64,000 nt of DNA from C-114 sp963745405 (GCA_963745405.1 CAVUWY010000002.1:2542001-2606000), one strand, 5' to 3'. Shown: positions 1 through 9,402, counted from the first letter of the stretch. Translations and numbers: made by a program. Notes: generated from the letters alone by a model not told the origin.

Positions 1-149
1 CGGCTCGACCGGTCGACGATCGCGGCGTCGACGATCTGGACGTTATTGTCGGTTTCGTCGATCGTCCGGAGACGATCCAGGAGCCGTCGCGAGCCGGCGG
101 CCTTGTCGACCACGAAGACGGCCAATGTCTGGGCCGGCTGATCAGCCAT
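1..149 (-). CDS. Partial protein of unknown function (N-terminal 49 residues)
   Basis: The gene runs off the left window edge, so only the N-terminus is visible. The reading frame starts at an ATG (complement 147-149) preceded by a good Shine-Dalgarno sequence, GGAGG, about 7 nt upstream. The visible protein begins MADQPAQTLAVFVVDKA and continues as a soluble alpha/beta-looking stretch. The hydrophobic strand followed by a basic helix (SRRLLDRLR) weakly recalls small DUF1269-like proteins, but that is not established. No function is assigned. Confidence 0.6.
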   Translation of the reverse strand, partial: MADQPAQTLAVFVVDKAAGSRRLLDRLRTIDETDNNVQIVDAAIVDRSS

Positions 150-243
150 GGATTCCCCTCCAAGGATTGGTGGCGTAGCGGGCGGTAAGTGTACGCGTGC
201 GGTGGAGTGGTTTGAACCCCCGTGCGCACACGGGCGTCAGCCC

Positions 244-265
244 TACCCCGCAGGGGTCTGACGGG
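244..265 (+). repeat. Copy A of a 22-bp motif shared with 3398-3419
   Basis: TACCCCGC-N-G-N-GGT-N-TGACGGG occurs here and again at 3398-3419, with 19 of 22 positions identical. Here it lies about 130 nt before the lipoprotein start at 396 and forms alternative GC stems (ACCCC-GCA-GGGGT, or TACCCC pairing with GGGGTA). Upstream, 219-234 is a CCCGTG-CGCA-CACGGG hairpin. The copies flank the ECF sigma cluster, so a shared regulator site is possible. That is inference. Confidence 0.45.
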
Positions 266-395
266 GTATAGCGCAAGCCGTCTCGCTGAACACCAATGGC
301 ACACCCTGACCAACTCGGACAAACGCGTCGTGCACTCGGTGAGTCTCTGCTATCGAGGCACGAATTGGTCGGGTCCGACCCGAAGGAGGAACGGG

Positions 396-1388
396 ATGAC
401 TCAGCTCCGCAGGACGCGGACAGCGGCGACGACCTCGGTCGCGTTCGTGGTGGCCCTCGCCGGGTGCGCAGCGGCCGGGACGCCCGCTCCCGCCGCGACC
501 CCGATCACGCCGACGGTGTCCGCGGCGACGCCGAAGTCGCCTGCCGCGTCACCGGCATCCCCTGCCGCGTCCGTCGCACCAAGCCCTTCGACAGTGTCCG
601 CCCGGGCCGTGCTGGGCGACATCCTCTTTGCCGTCAAGCCCAATGGCCAAGGCCCCGACGTGATCTCGGCGCTGAAGCCTGACGGGACCGGACTCCGGCG
701 GGTCTTCGTCCACGGCTGGCACCCGGACCTGTCTCCGGACGGATCGCTCATCGCCTACGTCAGCGACATCGCGGGCAACATGGACATCTACACGATCCGT
801 CCGGATGGATCCGACAGCCAGCGGATCACCGGCAACGACTTCAACGGCTTCTATCCCATCTGGTCACCTGACGGCTCGAAGATCCTTTTCGCGGGCTTTC
901 CCAGCGAGATCTACACCGTCAACCGGGATGGCACGGGGCAGGTCCGGATCGCCGCGCCTGCGTCGATGGGCACGTGGTCACCGGACGGGAAGCGGATCGC
1001 CTATATCGACCAACGCGGAACGAATGACCAGATCGCCACGATGAACCCCGATGGCTCGTCGCCTGTGCAGCTGACCCGGACCGCGGCCGACAATGGCCTC
1101 CCGTCATGGTCACCGGACGGGAAGCGGATCGTGTTCCAGAGCGGGCGGACGGGCAACGGCGACATCTACGTTATGAACGCCGATGGCTCGCATGTCGTCC
1201 GGCTCACGACTGACACCGATGTCGACGAGAAGCCGGTCTTCTCGCCCGACGGCATGCACATCGCCTACGGCCGACGGGCAACGCCTGACGCGGTCGCCGA
1301 CATCTGGGTGATGAATGCTGACGGCACCGGCCAACGGGACCTCACGAATACCCCATCAGATGAGGAGTCGTACCCGACCTGGCGCTGA
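396..1388 (+). CDS. TolB-like beta-propeller lipoprotein
   Basis: A 330-residue secreted protein. The start at ATG 396 follows a strong AAGGAGGA site (383-390); an upstream in-frame start at 222 would put the signal peptide internally and is rejected. Residues 1-24 form a lipoprotein signal ending in LAGC, with Cys24 as the lipidated residue. An Ala/Pro/Ser/Thr-rich linker follows, then repeated PD40/WD40-like blades containing WSPDGKRIAY-type motifs, typical of TolB C-terminal propellers. It is followed after 53 nt by an ECF sigma gene and a second propeller protein, so it may act in the same envelope-sensing system. The fold is clear from the repeats; the ligand is unknown. Confidence 0.85.
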   Translation: MTQLRRTRTAATTSVAFVVALAGCAAAGTPAPAATPITPTVSAATPKSPAASPASPAASVAPSPSTVSARAVLGDILFAVKPNGQGPDVISALKPDGTGLRRVFVHGWHPDLSPDGSLIAYVSDIAGNMDIYTIRPDGSDSQRITGNDFNGFYPIWSPDGSKILFAGFPSEIYTVNRDGTGQVRIAAPASMGTWSPDGKRIAYIDQRGTNDQIATMNPDGSSPVQLTRTAADNGLPSWSPDGKRIVFQSGRTGNGDIYVMNADGSHVVRLTTDTDVDEKPVFSPDGMHIAYGRRATPDAVADIWVMNADGTGQRDLTNTPSDEESYPTWR

Positions 1389-1441
1389 CGACGACCCTGT
1401 CCCTCGTTGGATCGCCTGCGGGAAGATAGCTGGACGATGGC

Positions 1442-2029
1442 GTGGCCGGCGAAGCCATGATCCCGGCGACCGCAGCGGTGGATGCACCGGATGCCACCCT
1501 CATCGAGCGCGCCCGGACCGGCGACGCGAGTGCCTTCGAGCTTCTCCTCGAGCCGCAATTCTGGCGTCTGAGCCGACTCGCCCTGTCGATCACCGCCAAC
1601 GAGTCGGACGCCCGCGATGCTCTCCAGGATGCCTGTCTGCGGGCCTGGCGCAAGCTGCCTGGCCTCCGAGACCCATCGCGGTTCGATGTGTGGCTCTGGC
1701 GGATCGTCGTCAATTCATGCAGGACTCTCGTCCGTGACCGCCGCCGCATCGATGTCCACGAGATCGCCATCCGGGTCGATCCGGGTGACGACCGGCCGGT
1801 CGCTGTGACTCCCGGACCAGGCGAGGCCCTGTCCGACACCCTGGCTGTCCGCAGCGCCTTCGCCAGCCTCGACGTCGAGAGGCGGACGATCCTGGTTCTC
1901 CACCACGTCGAAGAGCGGTCGATCAGTGAGATCGCCCGCATCCTCCGGATCCCGGAGGGCACGGCGAAGTGGCGCCTCTATGCGGCACGCCGAGCCCTCG
2001 AACGGGCCCTCGAGGCGGAACGGCGATGA
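1442..2029 (+). CDS. ECF-family RNA polymerase sigma factor
   Basis: A 195-residue sigma70-like protein from GTG 1442; an in-frame ATG at 1457 is an equally good start. Region 2 is recognisable around residues 50-90 (ALQDACLRAWRKL followed by FDVWLWRIVVNSCR). Region 4 lies around 140-190 (LDVERRTILVLHHVEERS and a helix-turn-helix IAEI-type segment ending RIPEGTAKWRLYAARRAL). There is no region 1.1 or 3, as expected for an ECF factor. Its stop overlaps the start of the next gene by ATGA (2026-2029), so the two are translationally coupled, the normal arrangement for a sigma/anti-sigma pair. Confidence 0.9.
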   Translation: MAGEAMIPATAAVDAPDATLIERARTGDASAFELLLEPQFWRLSRLALSITANESDARDALQDACLRAWRKLPGLRDPSRFDVWLWRIVVNSCRTLVRDRRRIDVHEIAIRVDPGDDRPVAVTPGPGEALSDTLAVRSAFASLDVERRTILVLHHVEERSISEIARILRIPEGTAKWRLYAARRALERALEAERR

Positions 2030-3267
2030 CCGATCGGCGACGCCCACTCGTTTCCGACGCGCAGCTCCGGGACGCCCTCGCCCGGCGACCCGACGCGGGC
2101 CAGCTATCGGACGACCTCGCGGCGATCGTGGCAACGGCACGCCGCACCCGTCAGGAACGCTCGCCGGTTGCTCGCTGGATGCTCGTCGCCGCGATCCTGA
2201 CCCTCGCCCTGTTGGCCGCCGTGGCCGGGATCGTCGTGCTTTCACGCCACATCCAATCCAGAGGCGGTCTTGTCGTCCTCGACACGGATCACCGGATCGT
2301 CATCGTCGATGCCGACGGCTCCGAACCGCAGGCTCTGACCGGTGGCGCCGAGTTCGACTGGGCGCCGCTTTGGGCGCCCAACGGGACCCGGTTCGTGTAC
2401 TGGGCTATACCGACGGACCCGGCTACCTGCGGCTGCGGGCACGACTCGGCCGGGGTTGCCCGTCGGCTCATGCTCGTCGACATGCGCGACCCGGCGGCGC
2501 CGCGGACGAGCCTGCTAATGACGATCTCGAACGCCGCACGTACCCGTATGTCGTGGGCGCCCGACAGCCGCCGCCTCGTCGTCGGCGACGTCATCGATGA
2601 CAGCCCGGCAGTCGTCGTCGTCGATACCGAGACGCTCGCGCGGACCCGGATCGGCCCGACAGACTCGTTCGACCCGGCATGGTCGCCGGACGGCCGACAC
2701 ATCGCCTTCGCTCGAGGGCACGCGGACCTGGCCCTCCGCGGGCTCTACGTCATGGATCCCGACGGCTCAAACGTCCGACTGCTGTCGGCGATGCCGTCCC
2801 GGGGCGCCGGGTTCGAGGTCCCGGTCTGGTCGTCGTCGAGCGACCGTCTCGCATTCGCGGCCGAGACCACCGGGCCCGACCCCTTCCAGAAGGACATCTG
2901 GACCGTCGGGCTCAACGGCTCGCCGGCGATCGACGTCTCGAATGACCCCGCCGATGAGCAAGGGCCGCAATGGTCACCCGATGGAATCCACATCGGCTAT
3001 GTCCGCGAGATGGCGGCCTCGTCGCAGCGGTTCCACGTCGTGGTCTCCGCCTCCGACGGGACGGATCAGGCCGTGATGCCACAAGTCGTTGGCCCCCTCA
3101 CCGCGGCCTGGTCGCCCGACGGGCAGCGGATCCTTGCGGTGGAACTCGGGGCCGCGGTCGGCGGTGGGGACCGGGTCGTGGCGATCGACATCGCGACCCG
3201 TGCGGCGATCGTGCTTTCGATCGGCCATCCCGACGCTCCCGCGAGCTGGCAGCCATGGCTTCCCTGA
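2026..3267 (+). CDS. Membrane-anchored beta-propeller protein, probable anti-sigma factor
   Basis: A 413-residue protein starting at ATG 2026, overlapping the sigma stop by 4 nt. It has about 48 cytoplasmic residues rich in Arg, Asp and Ala, one transmembrane helix near residues 49-70 (WMLVAAILTLALLAAVAGIV), then an extracytoplasmic domain of PD40/TolB-type blades (motifs such as WSPDGRHIAFARG and WSPDGIHIGYVRE). The cytoplasmic part is short and lacks the Cys/His residues of a zinc anti-sigma domain, so anti-sigma function is inferred only from coupling and topology. It could instead be a sensor acting through another partner. Confidence 0.78.
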   Translation: MTDRRRPLVSDAQLRDALARRPDAGQLSDDLAAIVATARRTRQERSPVARWMLVAAILTLALLAAVAGIVVLSRHIQSRGGLVVLDTDHRIVIVDADGSEPQALTGGAEFDWAPLWAPNGTRFVYWAIPTDPATCGCGHDSAGVARRLMLVDMRDPAAPRTSLLMTISNAARTRMSWAPDSRRLVVGDVIDDSPAVVVVDTETLARTRIGPTDSFDPAWSPDGRHIAFARGHADLALRGLYVMDPDGSNVRLLSAMPSRGAGFEVPVWSSSSDRLAFAAETTGPDPFQKDIWTVGLNGSPAIDVSNDPADEQGPQWSPDGIHIGYVREMAASSQRFHVVVSASDGTDQAVMPQVVGPLTAAWSPDGQRILAVELGAAVGGGDRVVAIDIATRAAIVLSIGHPDAPASWQPWLP

Positions 3268-3397
3268 GGCCGGCTATGACCTCTCCTGAGGGCGTCGGCT
3301 AAGGGAGTAGCCCATCGACGCGATCGGACACCCGACCTTGGGTCACCCCGAGCTGTCCAACGACGGCCGCTCGTGTTCAGTCGAACCGCATCATCTA

Positions 3398-3419
3398 TAC
3401 CCCGCCGAGGTTTGACGGG
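3398..3419 (+). repeat. Copy B of the 22-bp motif shared with 244-265
   Basis: This copy overlaps the -35 box of the promoter at 3412-3440, ahead of the MoxR-like gene. Its match to copy A (19 of 22) includes TACCCCGC and TGACGGG. A protein bound here would overlap RNA polymerase. Confidence 0.45.
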
Positions 3420-3440
3420 TCCCGGAGGCGGGCGTAGGCT
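3412..3440 (+). promoter_or_regulatory. Sigma70-type promoter for the MoxR/vWA operon
   Basis: TTGACG (3412-3417), a 17-bp spacer, then TAGGCT (3435-3440). The predicted start of transcription is near 3447, about 60 nt before the ATG at 3509. Confidence 0.55.
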
Positions 3441-3508
3441 CGACCTCCCGACCCACATCGAGCCAGCCGAGTCGTGCGCCCCGAGGGCGTGCCGCGCCGG
3501 AGCCTCCC

Positions 3509-4951
3509 ATGACCGACCCGACGACGATCCCGCCGACCCCTCGGACGCTGGCCCAGCTGCGCGCGTCCGGCTGGCGCAGCCGGACGGTGAAGGAGGAGCT
3601 CCGCTCGAACCTCCTGCAGCGGCTCGGCGAGGGCGAGGTCGTCTTCCCCGGCATCGTCGGCTACGACGAGACGGTCGTGCCGTCGATCGAGAACGCGATC
3701 CTCGCCGGCCAGGACCTCGTCTTCCTCGGCGAGCGCGGCCAGGCCAAGACCCGTCTCGCCCGCCTCCTCGTCGGCCTGCTCGATCCGTGGCTGCCCATCG
3801 TCGACGGCGGCGAGCTCAACGACGACCCGACCGCCCCTGTCAGCGCGTCCGCCCGCGCCATCGTCGCCGAGCGAGGTGACCACACGCCGATCGCCTGGCT
3901 GTCACGGGACCGCCGCTACGGCGAGAAGCTGGCGACGCCGGACATCACCATCGCCGACCTCATCGGCGAGGTCGACCCGGTCAAGGTCGCCGAGGGCCGC
4001 TACCTGTCCGACGAGTTGACCCTCCACTACGGGATGGTCCCGCGGACCAACCGCGGCATCTTCGCCATCAACGAGCTGCCCGACCTCGCCGAGCGGATCC
4101 AGGTCGGCCTGCTCAACATCCTCGAGGAGCGCGACGTCCAGATCCGCGGCTATACCGTCCGGCTGCCGCTCGACCTGTTCGTCGTCGCGTCGGCGAACCC
4201 CGAGGACTACACCTCGCGGGGCCGGATCATCACCCCGCTCAAGGACCGACTCGGCAGCCAGATCCGGACCCACTACCCGCGGACGCTCGAGGACGAGACC
4301 GCCATCGTCCGCCAGGAGCGGCTCCGCTTCCCGGCCGACGAGGGCGTCCCGACCATCGTCACGCCGCCGTTCATGGAGGAGCTCGTCGCCGAGATCACCC
4401 ATCTCGCCCGACGGGCACCGGAGATCAGCCAGCGCAGCGGGGTCTCGGTCCGGGTCAGCGTCGCCAACGCGGAAGTCCTCGAGTCGGCCGCCCTCAAGCG
4501 AGCCATCCGCCTCGGCGAGCCGGCCGGTGCGCCGCGCGTCTCGGACCTCGGGGCGATCCTCGCCTCGACGGCCGGCAAGGTCGAGCTCGAGTCGGTCGGC
4601 GACGAGATCCCCGAGGAGCGGATCGTCGAGCGCCTCATCACGAAGGCCCTCCACGCCACGTTCGGCCGGCACCACGACGGCGACGAGTTGGACGAGATCG
4701 TCGAGGCGTTCGACGACGGCCTCGTGATGGAGACGGGCGATCGGGTGCCGTCTCGCGAGTACGTCCGCTGGATGCACGAGGTGCCCGGCATGCCCGCGGC
4801 GGTGCGGGCCCTGGGGATCGACCTCGATGCCGAGGACCCGGCCACTCCGTCGCTCGTGGCGTCCGCGGTCGAGTTCACCCTCGAGGGACTCCATCTCCAG
4901 CGGCGGCTCAACAAGGATCGCGGCCCGAGCGGCGTCATCTATCGGCGATGA
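3509..4951 (+). CDS. MoxR/ChlI-like AAA+ ATPase
   Basis: A 480-residue AAA+ ATPase resembling the magnesium-chelatase I/MoxR group. Walker A is GERGQAKT (residues 74-81) and a Walker B-like GIFAINELPDL lies near residue 185. A sensor-like VVASANPEDY segment follows, and a helical lid region makes up the C-terminal part. Such ATPases are known to work with vWA proteins in chaperone-like or metal-insertion complexes, and the next gene is a vWA protein overlapping by ATGA (4948-4951). True cobalt/magnesium chelatase activity is unlikely because no large chelatase subunit or tetrapyrrole gene is nearby. GGAG (3498-3501) precedes the ATG. Confidence 0.85.
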   Translation: MTDPTTIPPTPRTLAQLRASGWRSRTVKEELRSNLLQRLGEGEVVFPGIVGYDETVVPSIENAILAGQDLVFLGERGQAKTRLARLLVGLLDPWLPIVDGGELNDDPTAPVSASARAIVAERGDHTPIAWLSRDRRYGEKLATPDITIADLIGEVDPVKVAEGRYLSDELTLHYGMVPRTNRGIFAINELPDLAERIQVGLLNILEERDVQIRGYTVRLPLDLFVVASANPEDYTSRGRIITPLKDRLGSQIRTHYPRTLEDETAIVRQERLRFPADEGVPTIVTPPFMEELVAEITHLARRAPEISQRSGVSVRVSVANAEVLESAALKRAIRLGEPAGAPRVSDLGAILASTAGKVELESVGDEIPEERIVERLITKALHATFGRHHDGDELDEIVEAFDDGLVMETGDRVPSREYVRWMHEVPGMPAAVRALGIDLDAEDPATPSLVASAVEFTLEGLHLQRRLNKDRGPSGVIYRR

Positions 4952-7129
4952 CCGGCTTCGGATCCACCCCCGACCGATTCACGCCGGATCGCAGGGACCT
5001 CCGGGACGGCCCCACGCCCCTCGACCCGCGCCGGATCGCCCTGGCCGGGGCAGCCCGCTACTCCTCGTGGGACGGCAGCCAGTCGCTGCCCGACCTCGAC
5101 GCGGACGAGATCCTCGACGCGCTCGCCGACGACATGATGGCCGAGGGCGATATCGAGGCGGCGCTCCGCCGGCTCATGCAGCGCGGCTGGCGCTCGTCCG
5201 ACCCGACCCGACCGGACATGGCCGGCCTGCGCGATCTCCTCGACCGTCTCGCCCGGCGCCGCGAGGAGCTGCTCGAACGCTACAAGCTCGGCGACGTCCT
5301 CGGCGACGTGCGCCGGGAGCTCGACGAGATCGTCGGCGAGGAACGGGCAGGCGTGGAGCGCCGCCTCGACACCGCTGCCTCCGGAACGACGCCGAAGGAG
5401 CCGGAGGAGTCGACGACGTCCACGGCGGACGCCGAGGCATCGGACGCACCGGCGTCGGACGACCCGGCCCTGCGGAAGATGCTCCGCGACATGGCGGCCA
5501 AGCGGCTCGACCAGCTCGACGCCCTGCCGCCCGACGTCGGCGGCCGGATCCGCGGCCTCGAGGAGTACGACTTCATGGAGCCCGGCGCCCGGGAGCGCTT
5601 CGACGCCCTCGTCGAGCGTCTCCGGAAGCAGGTCCTCGACCAGTACGTCGGCGGCCTGTCCGACGCCATCAAGAGCACGACCCCGGAGGAACTGGCCGCC
5701 AACCGGGAGATGGTCCGGGACCTCAACCGCCTGCTCCAGGAACGGCTGTCCGGCGGGGACCCGGACGCGTCCGAGTTCCTCGCCAAGCACGGCCGGTTCT
5801 TCCCCGGCGCCCAGACGGTCGACGACATCATCGAGCAGCTCGCCGAGCGGATGGCGGCAATGCAGTCGCTCCTCCAGTCGATGACACCGGAACAGCGCGC
5901 CGAGCTCCAGGACGCGATGGACGCGCTCCTCCGCGACGACCGTCTCCGCTGGGACCTCGCCCAGCTCGCGGCGACGATGGACCAGCTCCTGCCGGGCGGC
6001 CTCGGGGAGCGGTTCCGCTTCGGCGGCGACGAGCCCCTCGGGCTCGAGGGGGCGCTCCGTCAGATGGCCGACCTCCAGGCCCTCGACGCGCTGGAGGAGC
6101 AGCTCGACGGCACGGCCGGCCCCGGCGACCTCGGCGACGTCGACCGCGACCGCCTGCGCGACCTGCTCGGCGACGACGCGGTCCGCGACCTCGAGGCGCT
6201 CGACGAGCTGGCCGCGTCGTCTCGAGCGAGCCGGCTACCTCACCCGCGACGGCGAACGCCTGGAGCTGACGCCGCGGGGCAGCCGCCGGATCGGCCAGAA
6301 GGTCCTCGACGACCTCTTCGCCCGTCTTCGTCGCGACGCCTTCGGCGACCACCATTCGCGCCACGCGGGCCGGGGAGGGGAGCGCGACGAGACGACGAAG
6401 CCGTACGAGTTCGGCGACCCCTTCCACCTCGATCTGCGCCGGACCCTGGCCAACGCCGTGACCCGGGCGGCCAACGCCCCGGACCGGCGCGTGGGTCGCG
6501 CGCTCAGCCTCGCGCCGGAGGACTTCGAGGTGTTCCGGACCGAGGAGACGACGCGGACCTCGACGGTCCTCCTCGTCGACATGAGCCGGTCGATGCTCCT
6601 GCGCGGCTGCTTCGTGGCGGCCAAGAAGGTGGCGGTCGCCCTCGACACCCTGATCCGGACGCAGTTCCCCCGCGACGACCTCGCCATCGTCGGCTTCGCC
6701 TACTACGCACGCGAGATCCGGCCCCAGGCCCTGGCCGAGCTGAACTGGCACGGCTACGAGTACGGCACGAACCTGCAGCACGGGCTGATGCTTGCCCGCC
6801 ACATCCTCGCCCGGAACCACGGCACGAACAAGGAGATCGTCGTCATCACCGACGGCGAGCCGACCGCCCACATGGAGGACGGCCAGGTCGAGTTCAACTA
6901 CCCGCCGACCCGGCGGACGATCACCGAGACCCTCCGCGAGGTGCAGCGCTGCACGAAGGAGGGCATCACGATCAACACGTTCATGCTCGAGCGGAGCCGG
7001 GCCCTGGCCGAATTCGTCGCCCTCGTCACGAGGCTCAACCGCGGCCGGGCCTTCTTCGCCGAGCCGGAGCACCTCGGCGAGTACGTCCTCGTCGACTTCG
7101 TCAGCCGCCGGACCAAGCGCGTCTCCTGA
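4948..7129 (+). CDS. vWA-domain protein, MoxR partner (apparent +1 frameshift near 6210)
   Basis: The start overlaps the ATPase stop by 4 nt. Frame 1 encodes a long acidic, Leu/Arg/Asp-rich helical N-terminal half to about residue 420. Near 6205-6220 it falls into a nonsense-looking Pro/Arg frame, while the +1 frame continues sensibly (LERAGYLTRDGERLELTPRG) into a vWA domain with the MIDAS motif DMSRS (near 6580) and ends at 7129. Deleting one C in GGCCGCG near 6210 restores one protein of about 726 residues. The parts belong together by family architecture. Either this is a sequence error, a broken gene, or recoded. Family role: partner of the MoxR ATPase. Confidence 0.8.
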
Positions 7130-7226
7130 CCCCTCGCCGGCCCCGCCGGGACGCTAGAGTGGTGCGAGCGCGCGTGCCCCGGCCGGATGGCGCCGGGCCG
7201 CTGGCGACTGGTCGGGAGTCGGGCGG

Positions 7227-7814
7227 ATGTGGTTGTCGATCTTCCTGTTCCTTCACGTCCTCGGGGCGATCGCGGTCTTCGGGCCGACCTTCGTCTTTCC
7301 GGTCATCGCCCGGCAGGCCCAGCGCTCTCCCCAGAACGGCCCGTTCGCCGCGGCGCTGGCCGACCTCATCGAGCGTCGGATCGTCATCCCCGGTGCGGTC
7401 GTCCAGGGGCTGACCGGTCTCGCCCTTATCCTGATCGTCGGGCCGGACTTCACGAGCAGTTCCTGGCACTGGCTCGGCCTCGGGATCGCCCTCTACCTTG
7501 TCGCGATCCTCTTCGCCGTGTTCGTCCAGGCACCGGCGTCCGAGCATATGGTCGAGCTGACCCGGGCGATGGCCGGACCGCCTCCGGGCGCTCCGGCGGA
7601 GGGTGGCGCGGCAGCCGCGGTACTGGGATCCCCGGCAGGTGGTCCTCCGGCAGGTGGTCCTCCGGCAGGTGGTCCTCCGGCAGGTGGTCCTCCGGCGGGC
7701 GGACCGCCCCCTGAGCTGCTGGCCACCGCGGCCAAGCTCCAGCGCGGCGGGATGTTCCTCACCGTCCTCATCGTCTCCATCGTCTTCCTCATGGTCGTGA
7801 AGCCGACCTTCTGA
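7227..7814 (+). CDS. DUF2269-like integral membrane protein with Pro/Gly repeat
   Basis: A 195-residue protein with about four transmembrane segments: residues 1-22 (MWLSIFLFLHVLGAIAVFG), one near 55-75, one near 82-102, and a C-terminal one near 172-190. The pattern resembles predicted membrane proteins of the DUF2269 type. Between the third and fourth helices is an insert made of AGGPP units encoded by a perfect 15-bp tandem repeat (7632-7706), which would form a flexible loop. It stands alone between the vWA gene and the aldolase; there is no clear operon. Function is unknown. Confidence 0.75.
   Translation: MWLSIFLFLHVLGAIAVFGPTFVFPVIARQAQRSPQNGPFAAALADLIERRIVIPGAVVQGLTGLALILIVGPDFTSSSWHWLGLGIALYLVAILFAVFVQAPASEHMVELTRAMAGPPPGAPAEGGAAAAVLGSPAGGPPAGGPPAGGPPAGGPPAGGPPPELLATAAKLQRGGMFLTVLIVSIVFLMVVKPTF
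7632..7706 (+). repeat. 15-bp tandem repeat (4 perfect copies plus 1 diverged)
   Basis: CCGGCAGGTGGTCCT is repeated four times without change (7632-7691), followed by a diverged fifth copy. It stays in frame and encodes AGGPP units in the membrane protein. Perfect copies suggest recent slippage and likely copy-number variation between strains. Confidence 0.9.
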
Positions 7815-7903
7815 TCCGACGCGGTCGGGCGAGGGTCCGCCCTCGGCTGTGCGGGCCGGACTACCATGGTCGGAGGCCCCCCGACCGAGGAGATACCGAC
7901 CCG

Positions 7904-9313
7904 ATGCCGACCGTCGCGACGTCCCCCGCCGAACTGATCGCCACCCTCGCCGGCGCCGCCCACATCGACGGCGAGCGCCTCGTCGTTGACGACGAGGCGG
8001 CCTTCCGCGACCGCGTCATCCGCGACCTTGCCTGGACGGCGGCGTTCACGACCGACGATCCGACCGCCGAGGCGGCCCGCTGGCTCGTCTGGGAGGCCTC
8101 GCAGGCGCTCGGAGCGCGGAGCGCGAGCATCCAGGACCTCTACATGGCCCGGGCCCAGGGCGAGGTGAGCGGGTTCACTGTGCCGGCCATCAACATCCGG
8201 GCCCAGACGTTCGACATGGCCCGGGTGGTCTACGAGGCGGCCGAGGCGGGCGGCGTCGGGGCGGTCATCCTCGAGCTCGCCCGAAGCGAGCAGACGTACA
8301 CCTTCCAGCGACCGATGGACTATGCGACGAGCGTGCTCGCCGGGGCGATCGCCGCAGGCTGGCAGGGGCCCGTCTTCCTCCAGGGCGACCACTACCAGTT
8401 CAACGCCAAGAAGTACGCGACCGACCCGGAGTCGATGACCGAGGAGATCCGGCGAGCGTGCCGGCTCGCGATCGATGCCGGCTACCGCAACATCGACATC
8501 GACAGCTCCACCCTCGTCGACCTGTCGCGACCCGACGTCGACGAGGAGCAGCGCGACAACTACGAGCGGGCGGCCGAGCTCACCGCCCTGATCCGGACCC
8601 TGGAGTCTGACGGCGTCACGGTCAGCGTCGGCGGCGAGATCGGCGAGGTCGGCAAGGAGAACTCGACCGAGGCCGAGCTACGGGCCTTCCTCGACGGCTA
8701 CCGCCGCGACCTCGATGCGCGCATGCCCGGAGCGATCGGCATCAGCAAGGTGAGCGTGCAGACCGGTACGAGCCACGGTGGCAGCGTGCTGCCCGACGGG
8801 ACAGTGGCCAGGGTCGCCGTCGACTTCTCGGTCCATGCGCGACTCGGCGAGATCGCCCGCCGCGAGTACGGGCTGGCAGGCACCGTCCAGCACGGCGCGA
8901 GCACCCTGCCCGAACGAGGTGTTCCACCGCTTCCGCGAGGTCGAGACCGCCGAGATCCACCTCGCGACGGGCTTCCAGAACGCGCTCTACGACCACCCGG
9001 CCTTCCCGGCCGACCTCCGCGCGCGAGATCGACGCCTGGTGCTACGCCAACGCCGCCGACGAGCGCAAGCCGGGTCAGACCGACCAGCAGTTCGTCTACA
9101 CGTCGCGCAAGAAGACGATCGGGCCGTTCAAGCGCCAGCTGTGGGACCTCGCGGCGAAGGACGAGATCCTCGCATCGCAGGCCGGGGAGATCGGCTTCCT
9201 TTTCCGCGAACTGGGTGTCGACGAGACGCGCGACATGGTCGATCGGTACATCGCGCCGGTGCCCGTCCATCGTCCGGCACCGGACGCTCTCACGGCGGCG
9301 GTCCGCCGCCTGA
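7904..9313 (+). CDS. Class II ketose-bisphosphate aldolase family protein (two or three +1 frameshifts)
   Basis: The N-terminal 340 residues read cleanly and show class II aldolase features: a metal/substrate segment LQGDHYQFN, a conserved GGEIGEVG glutamate motif, and HGAST later. The frame then breaks at about 8909 (CCCGAACGAGG; dropping a G gives LPNEVFHRFREVE) and again at about 9018 (CGCGCGCGAG; dropping a C gives EIDAWCYANAA). The last piece runs through IAPVPVHRPAP near 9280. A third +1 shift would restore the original frame and stop at 9311-9313; otherwise the end is uncertain. Family role: aldol cleavage of a sugar (bis)phosphate. The exact substrate is not visible. It lies just upstream of the amine cluster but ends before that cluster's promoter. 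Confidence 0.7.
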   Translation: MPTVATSPAELIATLAGAAHIDGERLVVDDEAAFRDRVIRDLAWTAAFTTDDPTAEAARWLVWEASQALGARSASIQDLYMARAQGEVSGFTVPAINIRAQTFDMARVVYEAAEAGGVGAVILELARSEQTYTFQRPMDYATSVLAGAIAAGWQGPVFLQGDHYQFNAKKYATDPESMTEEIRRACRLAIDAGYRNIDIDSSTLVDLSRPDVDEEQRDNYERAAELTALIRTLESDGVTVSVGGEIGEVGKENSTEAELRAFLDGYRRDLDARMPGAIGISKVSVQTGTSHGGSVLPDGTVARVAVDFSVHARLGEIARREYGLAGTVQHGASTLPERGVPPLPRGRDRRDPPRDGLPERALRPPGLPGRPPRARSTPGATPTPPTSASRVRPTSSSSTRRARRRSGRSSASCGTSRRRTRSSHRRPGRSASFSANWVSTRRATWSIGTSRRCPSIVRHRTLSRRRSAA

Positions 9314-9402
9314 TCGCGACCGGGCGTCGACGTCGCGTCGCATGCGGCCGGTCGCGTCGGTCCGGGCGAGCGTCGCGAACGTCGCGGCGGCCGCATCCGC
9401 CA

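Noticed and set aside
222..395. Upstream in-frame extension of the lipoprotein
   Set aside because: It would bury the lipoprotein signal; AAGGAGGA before ATG 396 decides the start.
3509..7129. Magnesium or cobalt chelatase operon
   Set aside because: Only the ChlI-like ATPase and a vWA protein are present; no large catalytic subunit or tetrapyrrole gene.
7632..7706. CRISPR-like repeats
   Set aside because: Units are contiguous with no spacers and encode protein in frame.
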